Below, one piece after another: positions 36,280 to 45,009 of a DNA stretch of 46,699 bases; the stretch's first letter is position 1, and each line of letters opens with the position of its first letter. The position numbers and the translations under genes are program-made. The DNA lies in NCBI GenBank assembly GCA_903828235.1, contig CAIKLM010000066.1, positions 1 through 46,699 of the forward strand. Direction: 5' to 3'. The notes under the pieces are model-generated. The model was not told the DNA's origin. It saw only the letters and a list, made by a program, of their open reading frames with translations, and did no database searches. The stretch is from an uncultured beta proteobacterium. Lineage in GTDB: Bacteria > Pseudomonadota > Gammaproteobacteria > Burkholderiales > Burkholderiaceae_C.

Positions 36280-36720
36280 CTAGAAGCCGCCGCGCCGCAG
36301 GTGCTCCAGCGCCTGCCGCAAGGCATCGGCGGCATCTTCGGGGCGGTACACCTGCGGATAGGCGGGCAGCACGAAGCCGTGGTCGGCCTCGGGGTACTCC
36401 ACCAGCCGCAGCGACGCCCCGACGCCGGGCAGGGCCGCCGCGGCAGCCAGCGCCCGCGCCCGCTCGATCGGGCAGCAGCCCATGTAGGTGTCCTTCACGC
36501 CGGCCAGCATCAGCGTGGGCACGGCGGCCGGCGGGTCGGCCAGGAGGGCCCTGGGTTCACCGGCGCGCATCGTGCTCGGGTAGTCCGCCACCGCGGCGGC
36601 CACCAGGTCGGGCATGCGGTTGCCGTGGGCCAGCACGATCCAGCCGCCGAGCGAATACCCGACCAGCGCTGTTTCCTTCCGCAGTGCGCGCCCGCCGGTG
36701 CCCGGATGCCCCGGCGCCAC
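36280..36720 (-). pseudogene. Dienelactone-hydrolase-type alpha/beta hydrolase, 5' truncated
   Basis: Only the C-terminal half of an alpha/beta hydrolase is readable. It holds the nucleophile elbow LVGYSLGGWIVLAHG, the acid region PTLMLAGVKDTYMGCCPIERA and the His in EYPEADHGFVLPAYP, so the whole Ser-Asp-His triad is present. The roughly 100 residues that normally precede the elbow are missing. Upstream in the same frame (GHPGTGGRALRKETA and beyond) nothing resembles the family. A GTG at 36720 could start a 146-residue product, about half the usual length. A deletion fused to the 3' side of glpD is the simplest reading. The interval 36721-36836 holds nothing recognisable. Confidence 0.6.
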
Positions 36721-36836
36721 GCCAGCCGCGCCAGCGTAGCGCCTGGCCGGGCGCGGCCGGTTGTCGCTCGCCAAGGTCGAGCCGGCCCGGCGCACGCGGG
36801 CAGTGCACGCCCGCTCGAGGCCCGCTCCTCGCCGCC

Positions 36837-38453
36837 TCAGGGCAGCCGGCGGTACTGCGCGGCCAGCGCTGCGAAGGCCTCGAGCGCCGGGTCGCGGCCG
36901 GTCTCCTCGGCCACCAGCGCCGCCACCGCGGGGGCCGCCTCGGCGGCCAGCGCCGCGTCCAGGAACAGCAGCCGCGAGCGCCGCGCCAGGACGTCGGCCG
37001 TGCTGCGCGCGAATTCGTGGCGCACGGCGAAGCGCACCATGGCCTCGCTGAGCACGCCGGCGCCGGTCTCGCGGTCGCGGGCCAGCCAGCGGTCGGCGCC
37101 GGGCAGGGCCCGCAGCGACGCGGCCTCGGTGCCGTAGAGGTGCTCGCTCGGCGGCGCGGCCAGCGAGCGTGCGGGGTCGGTCGCGGCCGGCGCGCCCACC
37201 AGGCGCAGCGCCGTCGTGACGCCCGCCGCCCGCCGCGGCAGAAGGCCACTGTCCATGCAGCGCGCCAGCACGTCCTCGGCCATGGCGCGGTAGGTGGTCC
37301 ACTTGCCGCCGGTCACGCTGACCAGGCCCGAGCGGCTGACCCACACCGTGTGCTCGCGCGAGAGGGCCTTGCTGTCGGCCGCGGCCCCGGCCGGTGGCCG
37401 GACCAGCGGTCGCAGCCCCACCCACACCGAACGCACGTCGGCCGGCTGCGGCGCGCGCGCGAGGTAGCGGCCGGCCTCGCGCAGGATGAACGCCACCTCG
37501 TCGGGCCGCGCCTCGGGCTCCGGCGGCGCGTCGCTGCGCGGCGTGTCGGTGGTGCCCAGCACCGTCTTGCCCAGCCAGGGCACGGCGAAGAGCACGCGGC
37601 CGTCGTCGGTGCGGGGCACCAGCAGCGCGTGCTGGCCGGGCAGGAAGGCGCGGTCCACCACCAGGTGCACGCCCTGGCTGGGCGCCACGTGCGCGGCGGG
37701 CTCTGGCGCGGGCGCGGCGGCGTCGTGGTCGAGCGCGGTAATGCGGTCCACCCACACGCCGGCGGCGTTGACGACGCAGCGCGCGGCCACGCGGTGCTCG
37801 GTGCCGGTCTCGGCGTCGCGAGCCACCAGCCCGCGCAGCTGGCCACGCTCGTGCCACAGCGCCGTCACCGGCGCGTGGTTGACGAGCAGTGCGCCGCGCC
37901 CGGCCGCCGTGCGCGCCAGCAGCAGCGCCAGCCGGGCGTCGTCGAACTGGCCGTCCCAGTAGCGCACGCCGCCCTGCAGCGCGCCGGCCGGGCCGTGCGC
38001 GCGCGCGCCGGGCAGCAGGGCCTGGGCGCGGCGCGCGTCGAGCCACTCGGTGGGCCCGAGGCCGCGCGCGCCCGCCAGCAGGTCGTAGGCCTTCAGGCCG
38101 GCGCCGTAGAAGCCCTTCTCCCACCAGCGGTAGGCCGGCATCACGAAGGGCAGCGGCGCGGCCACGTGCGGTGCGTTGGCCAGCAGCGCGCCGCGCTCGT
38201 GCAGCGCCTCGCGCACCAGGGCGAGGTCGCCCTGCGCGAGGTAGCGCACGCCGCCGTGCGCCAGCTTGGTGGCGCGCGACGAGGTGCCGCCGGCGAAGTC
38301 GCCCGCCTCCAGCAGCACCACCGAGAAGCCGCGCGCCGCGGCGTCCAGCGCCACGCCCAGGCCCACCGCGCCGCCGCCGACGACGGCCAGGTCCCACTCG
38401 CGTGGTGCGGCAAGTCGCGCGATCAGCCCGTCCCGGGGCAGCGGCGTGGCCAC
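36837..38453 (-). CDS. glpD: FAD-dependent glycerol-3-phosphate dehydrogenase
   Basis: A 538-residue flavoprotein oxidising glycerol-3-phosphate to DHAP and passing electrons to quinone at the inner membrane. The FAD motif is VVGGGAVGLGVALDAAARG near residues 22-40, followed by GGTSSRATKLAHGGVRYL. VVNAAGVWVD, LGTTDTPRSD and VTGGKWTTYRAMAEDV are classic GlpD blocks. A C-terminal DAO_C domain follows. The start is a GTG at 38453, two bases after the lactonase stop, so it is third in a lactonase/epimerase run. No glpF, glpK or glpR is nearby, which is unusual. Confidence 0.93.
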   Translation of the reverse strand: MATPLPRDGLIARLAAPREWDLAVVGGGAVGLGVALDAAARGFSVVLLEAGDFAGGTSSRATKLAHGGVRYLAQGDLALVREALHERGALLANAPHVAAPLPFVMPAYRWWEKGFYGAGLKAYDLLAGARGLGPTEWLDARRAQALLPGARAHGPAGALQGGVRYWDGQFDDARLALLLARTAAGRGALLVNHAPVTALWHERGQLRGLVARDAETGTEHRVAARCVVNAAGVWVDRITALDHDAAAPAPEPAAHVAPSQGVHLVVDRAFLPGQHALLVPRTDDGRVLFAVPWLGKTVLGTTDTPRSDAPPEPEARPDEVAFILREAGRYLARAPQPADVRSVWVGLRPLVRPPAGAAADSKALSREHTVWVSRSGLVSVTGGKWTTYRAMAEDVLARCMDSGLLPRRAAGVTTALRLVGAPAATDPARSLAAPPSEHLYGTEAASLRALPGADRWLARDRETGAGVLSEAMVRFAVRHEFARSTADVLARRSRLLFLDAALAAEAAPAVAALVAEETGRDPALEAFAALAAQYRRLP

Positions 38454-38455
38454 GC

Positions 38456-39379
38456 TCAGCCGCGCGCGAAGTTCACCGGCAGGCCGGCCACCGGCGCACG
38501 CGCCATCAGCACGCGGCCGGCCCAGGGCTGGGCCGCCAGTTCCGCCGCCGGCCGGTTGACCGAGGCCGTGGTGACGAACAGCGTGCGCCCGTCGGCGCCG
38601 CCGAAGCAGGGCATGGTCGGGCAGCGCACCGGCAGCGGCACGCTGGCGCGCAGCGTGCCGTCGGGGCCCAGGCAGGCCAGGCGCTGGCCTTCCATCATCG
38701 CCACCCAGCAGACGCCGTCGACGTCCATCGCCGCGCCGTCGGGGCGGCCGCCGTAGCCCTCGAGGGGCGCGCCGGGCACCTTGGGCGCGAAGCGGTGCAG
38801 CACGCGCGGCTGAACCAGGCGGTCGGTGCCGGCATCGAGCGTGTGCGCCATCACGGTGTGCGTGGGCGTGTCGGCGGTGCAGACGGTGCGGCCGTCGAGG
38901 CTGAAGGCCAGGCCGTTGCCGATGGTCAGGCCGCCCAGCAGCCGCTCCAGCGTGGCGCCATCCCAGCGGTACAGCGCCGCCACGGCCTTGTCGCGTGGCT
39001 CGTAGATCGTGCTCACCCACAGGCGCCCGGCGGCGTCGGCCTTGCCGTCGTTGAAGCGCTCGGTGGCGGCGTCGTAGGGCGGCCCGGCCAGCCGCTCGGC
39101 CGCGCCGTTGGCGGTGTCGAAGCGGAACAGGCCGTCGCGCCGTCCCATCAGCAGCCGGCCGTCGGGCAGCGGGGCGATGCAGCCGGGCTCGGTGGGCAGC
39201 GCCCAGTGGCGGTGCGTGCCCCCGGCGCCGGGGCCGGGCTGCCAGCGGTGCAGCGCGCGGCCGGGGATGTCCACCCAGTACAGCGCCTGCTCGTCGGGGT
39301 GCCAGAACGGCGACTCGCCCAGCTGGCAGGCCGGCGCGGGCAGTGGCTGCCAGTCGAGCCGCAGCTCGGCGCGGGTCAT
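38456..39379 (-). CDS. SMP-30/gluconolactonase family sugar lactonase
   Basis: A 307-residue six-bladed beta-propeller. Features: CQLGESPFWHPDEQALYWVDI near the start (Glu metal ligand), RFNDGKADAAGRLWVSTI near 115 with Asn and Asp ligands, LTIGNGLAFSLDGRTVCTADTP near 158, and RPDGAAMDVDGVCWVAMM near 215 with the catalytic Asp. It should hydrolyse an aldonolactone such as arabinono- or gluconolactone. ATG 39379 overlaps the stop of the epimerase gene (ATGA), so the two are coupled, and glpD follows immediately. The true sugar is unknown. Confidence 0.9.
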   Translation of the reverse strand: MTRAELRLDWQPLPAPACQLGESPFWHPDEQALYWVDIPGRALHRWQPGPGAGGTHRHWALPTEPGCIAPLPDGRLLMGRRDGLFRFDTANGAAERLAGPPYDAATERFNDGKADAAGRLWVSTIYEPRDKAVAALYRWDGATLERLLGGLTIGNGLAFSLDGRTVCTADTPTHTVMAHTLDAGTDRLVQPRVLHRFAPKVPGAPLEGYGGRPDGAAMDVDGVCWVAMMEGQRLACLGPDGTLRASVPLPVRCPTMPCFGGADGRTLFVTTASVNRPAAELAAQPWAGRVLMARAPVAGLPVNFARG

Positions 39380-40236
39380 GCCGAGGCCACCTCCAGCCGC
39401 ATCCAGCCCTCGTGCGTGGCGCCGGGCAGCAGGTCGACCAGCCCGTGCGTGGCCGGCTCGGCCATGTGGATGGCGTTGCTGACGTGGCTCACCGGCTCCA
39501 CGCACCAGTACGCCTTGGTGGCCGGCGTGTACACCACGAGCCGCGTGAACGAGGAGGTCAGCCGCAGCGACAGCCGCTCGTCGCGCAGCCGCGCCGCGCC
39601 CTTCCAGCCGTCGAAGCAGTGGTCGAAGCCGAGGTGGGCCACATCGCCGTCGATGCCGGCCTGGGGCAGCTGCCGCACGGGCAGGCCGCTGGCGTCGGGT
39701 TCCCAGCGGCTGCTGACCTCGGCGTGCAGCCGGCTGCGCGTGCGCTTGGGGAAGTACGGGTGCCAGCCCAGGCCCGCGGGCTGCGCGTGGGCGTCGGTGT
39801 TGGTGATGGCCAGCCGCAGCGTCAGCGCGTCCTCTGCCAGCTCGACGCGCTGGCGCGCGGTGAAGGCGAAGGGCCAGTGCGCGTCGGGCACGTGGGCGTA
39901 GTGCATCTCGGCCTCGGTGGCCGAGGCGGCGGCCACCTCCCAGGGCCGCTGCCAGCCCACGCCGTGCACCGAGTGCGGCTGGTCGTCGAAGTTGGCCGCG
40001 GTCGTGTGCTCGTGGCCGTGCCAGCGGAAGCGGCGGTAGCCCAGGCGGTTGGAGTAGGGCACCAGCGGGTAGCTGGCGGCGGCGCGGCTGCTGGCCAGCG
40101 CGTCGGGCTCGGTGCTGCGCAGCACGGCCTGCTCGCCGTGCGCATCGGTGAACCACAGGCCGGCGATGGCGCCGCCGAGGTCGGGCCGCAGGGCCAGGCG
40201 CAGCGGCCCGGCGGTCAGGGTGAGGGCGGGGGTGAT
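39376..40236 (-). CDS. Aldose 1-epimerase (GalM-like); start codon atypical
   Basis: A protein of about 286 residues converting alpha and beta anomers of an aldose. It begins ITPALTLTAGPLRLALRPDLGGAIAGLWF. It then has YPLVPYSNRLGYRRFRW, HSVHGVGWQRPWEV with a catalytic His, LGWHPYFPK with a second His, and the Glu-containing CVEPVSHVSNAIHM near the C-terminus. No ATG, GTG or TTG occurs in frame before the conserved core. The best placed codon is an ATC at 40236, six bases after GGAG. The next standard start, a GTG about 38 codons downstream, would remove the first strands. It is coupled to the lactonase by a four-base overlap and lies 50 bases after aceE. Confidence 0.85.
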   Translation of the reverse strand: MTPALTLTAGPLRLALRPDLGGAIAGLWFTDAHGEQAVLRSTEPDALASSRAAASYPLVPYSNRLGYRRFRWHGHEHTTAANFDDQPHSVHGVGWQRPWEVAAASATEAEMHYAHVPDAHWPFAFTARQRVELAEDALTLRLAITNTDAHAQPAGLGWHPYFPKRTRSRLHAEVSSRWEPDASGLPVRQLPQAGIDGDVAHLGFDHCFDGWKGAARLRDERLSLRLTSSFTRLVVYTPATKAYWCVEPVSHVSNAIHMAEPATHGLVDLLPGATHEGWMRLEVASA

Positions 40237-40286
40237 GGTGGTCTCCGATGGGGGCTCGTGCGGCGATGATGCCGCAGGCCAGGGCG

Positions 40287-43106
40287 CTACAGCGTCCAGG
40301 GTGCGGGCGTGGGCCCCAGGCCCCAGCGCGCCAGCGCCTGCGCCGGCACCTCGGCCGGCAGCTCGCTGTCGTCGGCCAGCGCCACCAGGGCGCGCAGCGC
40401 GATGTGGCGCGCGTCCACCTCGAAGAAGCCGCGCACCGCCTCGCGGCTGTCGCTGCGGCCGAAGCCGTCGGTGCCCAGCGTGGCGTAGCGCCGGCCGGCG
40501 GGCACGAAGGCGCGGATCTGCTCGGGCACGGCGCGCACGTAGTCGGTGGCGGCGACGATGGGGCCGTCGGTGGCCGCCAGCTGCGCCGTCACCCAGGGCT
40601 CGCCGGCCTGCTGCGGCGGCGCGCCCAGCGTGCGCGCGCGCTCGCAGGCCATGCCCTCGCGCGCCAGCTCGCTCCACGAGGTGACGCTGGCCACCGTGGC
40701 GGCCACGCCGAACTCCGCCGCCAGCAGCCGGGCGGCGGCCAGCGCCTCGTGCAGGATGGCCCCGCTGCCCAGCAGCACGCAGCGCGGGGCCCCGGCCGCG
40801 TTGGCGGCCGTGACGGCGCGCTCCGTCAGCGCGGCCACCTCGGGCAGCGCCGGCAGCCGGTGCAGGCCGCGCAGCACGCCCTCGGCCGCGCCTTCCTGCC
40901 CCAGGTTCGGCATCGACGGCTGCTCGTGGTTCTGGTTCATCAGCGTCACGTAGAAGAACACGTCGTGCCGCTGCTGCAGCATGCGCTGCAGGCCGTGCTC
41001 GACGATCAGCGCCAGCTCGTAGGCGAAGGCCGGGTCCCAGGCCAGGCAGTTGGGCACGGTGGCGGCCACGAGGTGGCTGGAGCCGTCCTGGTGCTGCAGC
41101 CCTTCGCCCGACAGCGTGGTGCGCCCCGAGGTGGCGCCGAGCAGGAACCCGCGCGCGCGCTGGTCGGCGGCGGCCCAGATCAGGTCGCCCACGCGCTGGA
41201 AGCCGAACATCGAGTAGTAGATGTAGAACGGCAGCATCGCCAGCCCGTGCGTGCTGTAGCTGGTGGCCGCGGCCGTCCACGAGGCCATGGCGCCGGCCTC
41301 GCTGATGCCCTCCTCGAGGATCTGGCCGTCGCGGCTCTCGCGGTAGCTGGCCAACGTGCCCGCGTCCTCGGGCTCGTAGCGCTGGCCCTCGGGCGCGTAG
41401 ATGCCCACCTGGCGGAACAGCGCCGCCATGCCGAAGGTGCGCGCCTCGTCGGCCACGATGGGCACGATGCGCGGGCCCAGCACCGGCTCCTTGAGCAGGT
41501 TGCCCAGCAGCCGCACGAAGGCCATCGTGGTGCTCATGGCCTTGCCCTCGGCCTGCAGCGCGAAGGCCGCCACGCGCGCGGCCGGCGGCACCGGCAGCGG
41601 CGGCTCGGCGGCCTGCGGCAGCCGAGCCGGCAGCGGGCCGCCCAGGGCGGCCCGGCGCTCGTGCAGGTAGCGCGCCTCGGGGCTGTCGGGCGCCGGCCGC
41701 ACGAAGGCCTGGGCGCGCGCCGCCTCGTCGCTCACGGGCAAGCGGAAGCGCCGCGCGAAGGCCACGAGGTCGTCGCCGTCGAGCTTCTTCTGCTGGTGCG
41801 TGGTCATGCGGCCCTGGGCGGTGGTGCCCATGCCGTAGCCCTTCTTCGTCATCGCCAGGATGACCACCGGCGCGCCGCGGTGGCGCACGGCCGCGGCGTA
41901 GGCGGAATGGATCTTCACGAGGTCGTGGCCGCCGCGGTGCAGGCGGTCGATCTCGTCGTCGGTCATCGCGCCCACCAGCGCGCGCAGTTCGGGGCTCTGG
42001 CCGAAGAACTTCTCGCGGTTGTAGGCGCCGTCGTTGGCGCTGAAGGTCTGGAACTGGCCGTCCACCGTGCGCGCGAAGGCGCGCGCCAGGGCCTGCGTGG
42101 TGTCGCGCGCGAACAGGGCGTCCCAGTCCGAGCCCCAGAGCAGCTTGATGACGTGCCAGCCGGCGCCGGCGAACACCGTCTCGAGCTCGTCGACGATGCG
42201 GCCGTTGCCGCGCACCGGGCCGTCCAGGCGCTGCAGGTTGCAGTTGACGACGAAGACCAGGTTGTCGAGCTGCTCGCGCGCGGCCAGGCTCAGGCCGGCG
42301 AGCGACTCGGGCTCGTCCATCTCGCCGTCGCCGAAGAAGCCCCAGACGCGGCGGTCCGACGGCGCCGCGAGCCCGCGGTGCTCCAGGTAGCGCATGAAGC
42401 GCGCCTGGTACACCGCCGAGATCGGCCCCAGGCCCATGCTGCCGGTGGGCAGCTGCCAGAAGTCCGGCATCAGCCACGGGTGGGGGTAGGAGCTGAGCCC
42501 GCGCACCGCCTCGCCGCGCGCGCGCGCCGCCGCGGCGGTGACCTCCTGCCGGTAGTGGTCGAGGTCGGCCTCCGACAGCCGCCCTTCGACGAAGGCGCGC
42601 GCGTACACGCCGGGCGCGGAGTGCGGCTGGAAGAAGACGAGGTCGCCGCCGTGCGCCGCGCCGGGCGTGTCCGATCGGGCGCGGAAGAAGTGGTTGAAGC
42701 CGACCTCGAACAGGTCGGCCGCCGAGGCGTAGCTGCTGATGTGGCCGCCGAGCTCGCCCTGGCGCAGGTTGGCGCGCACCACCATGGCCAGCGCATTCCA
42801 GCGCATCAGCGCGGCCAGGCGCTGCTCGATCTCGAGGTCGCCCGGGAAGGCCGCCTGCTCGTGCAGCGCGATGGTGTTGACGTAGGGCGTCTGCCGCGCC
42901 GGCTGCCAGGCCAGCGCGTGGCGGCGCGCCTCGTCCTGCAGCGCGCTCAACACGAAGCGCGCGCGTTCCGGCCCGCCCTCGCGCACCAGCGTGGCCAGCG
43001 CGTCGAGCCACTCGCGCGTCTCGGCCGGGTCGCTGTCGCCGGGGAAGCGGATGGTGTGCAGCAGTGCCTCGAACTCGGGCGTGCCGGGGGCGGGCAGGGC
43101 GGTCAT
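40287..43106 (-). CDS. aceE: Homodimeric pyruvate dehydrogenase E1-type 2-oxoacid dehydrogenase
   Basis: A 939-residue thiamine-diphosphate enzyme of the AceE type, decarboxylating a 2-oxoacid and acetylating the E2 lipoyl group. The ThDP motif runs from GDGEMDEPESLAG (about residue 258) to NCNLQRLDGPV (about 297). GLGPISAVYQARFMRYLEHRGL, KKGYGMGTTAQGRMTTHQQKKL, EEGISEAGAMASWTAAATSYS and NQNHEQPSMP are typical. No aceF or lpd lies beside it. Stand-alone paralogues exist, such as MdeB (2-oxobutyrate dehydrogenase of Pseudomonas), so the substrate may not be pyruvate. ATG 43106. A GNAT gene precedes it by 18 bases and may be co-transcribed. Confidence 0.9.
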   Translation of the reverse strand: MTALPAPGTPEFEALLHTIRFPGDSDPAETREWLDALATLVREGGPERARFVLSALQDEARRHALAWQPARQTPYVNTIALHEQAAFPGDLEIEQRLAALMRWNALAMVVRANLRQGELGGHISSYASAADLFEVGFNHFFRARSDTPGAAHGGDLVFFQPHSAPGVYARAFVEGRLSEADLDHYRQEVTAAAARARGEAVRGLSSYPHPWLMPDFWQLPTGSMGLGPISAVYQARFMRYLEHRGLAAPSDRRVWGFFGDGEMDEPESLAGLSLAAREQLDNLVFVVNCNLQRLDGPVRGNGRIVDELETVFAGAGWHVIKLLWGSDWDALFARDTTQALARAFARTVDGQFQTFSANDGAYNREKFFGQSPELRALVGAMTDDEIDRLHRGGHDLVKIHSAYAAAVRHRGAPVVILAMTKKGYGMGTTAQGRMTTHQQKKLDGDDLVAFARRFRLPVSDEAARAQAFVRPAPDSPEARYLHERRAALGGPLPARLPQAAEPPLPVPPAARVAAFALQAEGKAMSTTMAFVRLLGNLLKEPVLGPRIVPIVADEARTFGMAALFRQVGIYAPEGQRYEPEDAGTLASYRESRDGQILEEGISEAGAMASWTAAATSYSTHGLAMLPFYIYYSMFGFQRVGDLIWAAADQRARGFLLGATSGRTTLSGEGLQHQDGSSHLVAATVPNCLAWDPAFAYELALIVEHGLQRMLQQRHDVFFYVTLMNQNHEQPSMPNLGQEGAAEGVLRGLHRLPALPEVAALTERAVTAANAAGAPRCVLLGSGAILHEALAAARLLAAEFGVAATVASVTSWSELAREGMACERARTLGAPPQQAGEPWVTAQLAATDGPIVAATDYVRAVPEQIRAFVPAGRRYATLGTDGFGRSDSREAVRGFFEVDARHIALRALVALADDSELPAEVPAQALARWGLGPTPAPWTL

Positions 43107-43124
43107 GTCAGGCTCGGGAAGGCG

Positions 43125-43640
43125 TCACCAGCGCGCGCCTGGCGTGTCGAGCTCGACCTTCAGGTAGTGCGCGCCGGCGATGGGGTTGAAGTAGTAGGGC
43201 GGGATCTCGAAGAAGCCCAGCGAGGCATACAGCCCGCGCGCGGCCTCCATGTCGTCGAGCGTGTCCAGCAGCATGCAGCTGTGGCCGGCCTGCGTGGCCA
43301 GGTCCATCAGCTGCCGCGCCAGCAGGCGGCCCAGGCCGAAGCGCCGGAAGGCGCGCCGCACGAAGAGGCGCTTCATCTCGCAGGCGTTGGCGTGGTCGGA
43401 CTCGGGCAGCGGCCGCATGGCCACGCAGCCGGCGGGCTCGCCATCGACCAGCGCCAGCAGCAGCGCGCCGTGCGGCGGCGCGTACTCGCCGGGCAGCGTG
43501 GCCAGCTCGTGCTCGAAGTTCTGGAAGCACAGGTCGATGCCCAGCGAGGCCGCGTACTCGCGGAACAGCCCGCGCACCGCGGCCACGGCCTCGGGGCCGT
43601 CGGCGGGCACGAGCTCGATGAGCGGGGCCTGGGGGGTCAT
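43125..43640 (-). CDS. GNAT family N-acetyltransferase
   Basis: A 171-residue GNAT. It shows EAVAAVRGLFREYAASLGIDLCFQNFEHELATLPGEY, then GCVAMRPL, and the acetyl-CoA loop MKRLFVRRAFRRFGLGRLLARQLMDLA (R/Q-x-x-G-x-G/A type) near residues 95-120. LDTLDDMEAARGLYASLGFFEIPPYY is characteristic of a common bacterial GNAT subgroup. The acceptor is unknown; protein or small-molecule amines are possible. ATG 43640; 19 bases separate it from the cytochrome b561 stop. Confidence 0.9.
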   Translation of the reverse strand: MTPQAPLIELVPADGPEAVAAVRGLFREYAASLGIDLCFQNFEHELATLPGEYAPPHGALLLALVDGEPAGCVAMRPLPESDHANACEMKRLFVRRAFRRFGLGRLLARQLMDLATQAGHSCMLLDTLDDMEAARGLYASLGFFEIPPYYFNPIAGAHYLKVELDTPGARW

Positions 43641-43659
43641 CGCGCCGCGCCCGCGTTGC

Positions 43660-44337
43660 TCACTGGCCCAGCCGCGACACCCACCAGGCCAGCGCGCCGG
43701 CGGCCGCCGCGAGCACCAGCGCCAGCATGCGCTGCGCCACGCCGTCGGCGCTGGCGGGCGTACCGGGCGGCAGCAGCTTGTCGCCGCCGATCATGGGCCT
43801 GACGAGGTTGTTGCGCCGCACGAGGTAGGCGACGATGGCCAGCACGTGCAGCGCCACCAGCCCGATGATCAGCCACTGGCCCCAGGTCTTGTGCAGGCTG
43901 GTGGCGGCCAGCCCGGTGTCGGTGGCCACGTAGCGGTTGAGCGGGCCGACGAAGGCGATCTCGTCGTCGGAGACCAGCCCCGTGCCCACCTGGGCCATCA
44001 GCACGCCGAGCAGCGCGAACACACTCAGCGCGCCGGCGGGGCTGTGGCCGACGTCCAGCCGCTCCTCGGGCCGCGCCTGGCCGCGCAGGTAGCGCAGCAG
44101 CGTACCCGGCGCGTAGGCAAAGCGCACGAAGCGGCTCCAGTGCCCGCCGACGAAGCCCCACGCCAGCCGGAAGACGACCAGCGCCAGCACGCAGAAGCCC
44201 AGCCGCGTGTGCCAGACCATGGCGCCGCCGCCGATCTTGGCCGTGACCACGCAGCCAATCACGGCCGCGGCCAGCAGCCAGTGGAACAGGCGCGTGGGCA
44301 GATCCCAGATGCGGGTGGGCACGGTGACGGCAGACAT
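43660..44337 (-). CDS. Cytochrome b561-type membrane di-haem protein
   Basis: A 225-residue inner-membrane cytochrome with four main helices plus a C-terminal one. Candidate haem-ligand His residues are in RLFHWLLAAAVIG (helix 1), MVWHTRLGFCVLALVVFRLAWGF (helix 2), TSLHKTWGQWLIIGLVALHVLAIVAYL (helix 4). It likely passes electrons between quinol and a c-type cytochrome. ATG 44337. It diverges from a cytochrome c' gene across 181 bases; b561 and c'/SHP pairs recur in proteobacteria, so the two may be partners (established pattern, inferred here). Confidence 0.9.
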   Translation of the reverse strand: MSAVTVPTRIWDLPTRLFHWLLAAAVIGCVVTAKIGGGAMVWHTRLGFCVLALVVFRLAWGFVGGHWSRFVRFAYAPGTLLRYLRGQARPEERLDVGHSPAGALSVFALLGVLMAQVGTGLVSDDEIAFVGPLNRYVATDTGLAATSLHKTWGQWLIIGLVALHVLAIVAYLVRRNNLVRPMIGGDKLLPPGTPASADGVAQRMLALVLAAAAGALAWWVSRLGQ

Positions 44338-44518
44338 CGGGCGAGGCTGGGCGGCCGGTGTGACGAAGCCCGCACCATACCGCGCCCGGCCCGTTCCGCG
44401 CAGCCTGCGACCACACCCAGGGGGTGGGCGGCGGGCGCCGGGATCGGCCGCCGACGCGCCGCGGGCGGCGTCGCTACACTGCGGCGGCGTCCGCCAACCA
44501 CTCCCCCAGGAGGTCCCC

Positions 44519-44974
44519 ATGTCCCGTTTCACGCTCGTGTGCGCAGCCGTCGTCGGCCTGGCGACCGCGCTGCCCGCCGCCGCGCAGTTCCAAAGGCCCG
44601 ACGACGCGGTCAAGTACCGCAAGGCCGCCTTCCAGGTGATGGCCACCCACTTCGGGCGCATCGGCGCCATGGCCAACGGCCGCGTGCCGTTCAACGGCCC
44701 GGCGGCGGCGGCCAACGCCGAAGTGGTGGCCTTCGTCTCGAAGCTGCCCTACGAGGGCTTCGTCGAAGGCACCTCGGGCACCGAGAAGGGCGCTCCGAAG
44801 CCGAACGTCTGGAGCGAGCGGGCCAAGTTCGACGCCGCCGCCAGAGCCATGCAGGACGAGGCGGCCAAGCTGGCCGTGGCTGCCAGGGCCAACAACCTCG
44901 ACCAGCTCAAGGCCGCGTTCGGCGCCACCGCCGCCACCTGCAAGGCCTGCCACGACGACTTCCGCGTGCAGTAA
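44519..44974 (+). CDS. Cytochrome c'
   Basis: A 151-residue periplasmic cytochrome. A signal peptide ends at AAA before QFQRP. The mature part is a four-helix bundle: AVKYRKAAFQVMATHFGRIGAMANG at the start and the single haem site CKACH at residues 141-145, almost at the C-terminus as in class II cytochromes (CKACHDDFRVQ). These bind NO at five-coordinate haem and are linked to NO tolerance. An AGGAGG site sits five bases before the ATG at 44519. It is divergent from cytochrome b561. Confidence 0.94.
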   Translation: MSRFTLVCAAVVGLATALPAAAQFQRPDDAVKYRKAAFQVMATHFGRIGAMANGRVPFNGPAAAANAEVVAFVSKLPYEGFVEGTSGTEKGAPKPNVWSERAKFDAAARAMQDEAAKLAVAARANNLDQLKAAFGATAATCKACHDDFRVQ

Positions 44975-45009
44975 GCGCGCCCCCGCCGGCCGCCCGGTGC
45001 GCGCGAGCG

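Noticed and set aside
40248..43802. Plus-strand open frame of over 1100 codons opposite aceE
   Set aside because: Low-complexity His/Arg/Gln-rich composition; antisense to a complete E1 gene.
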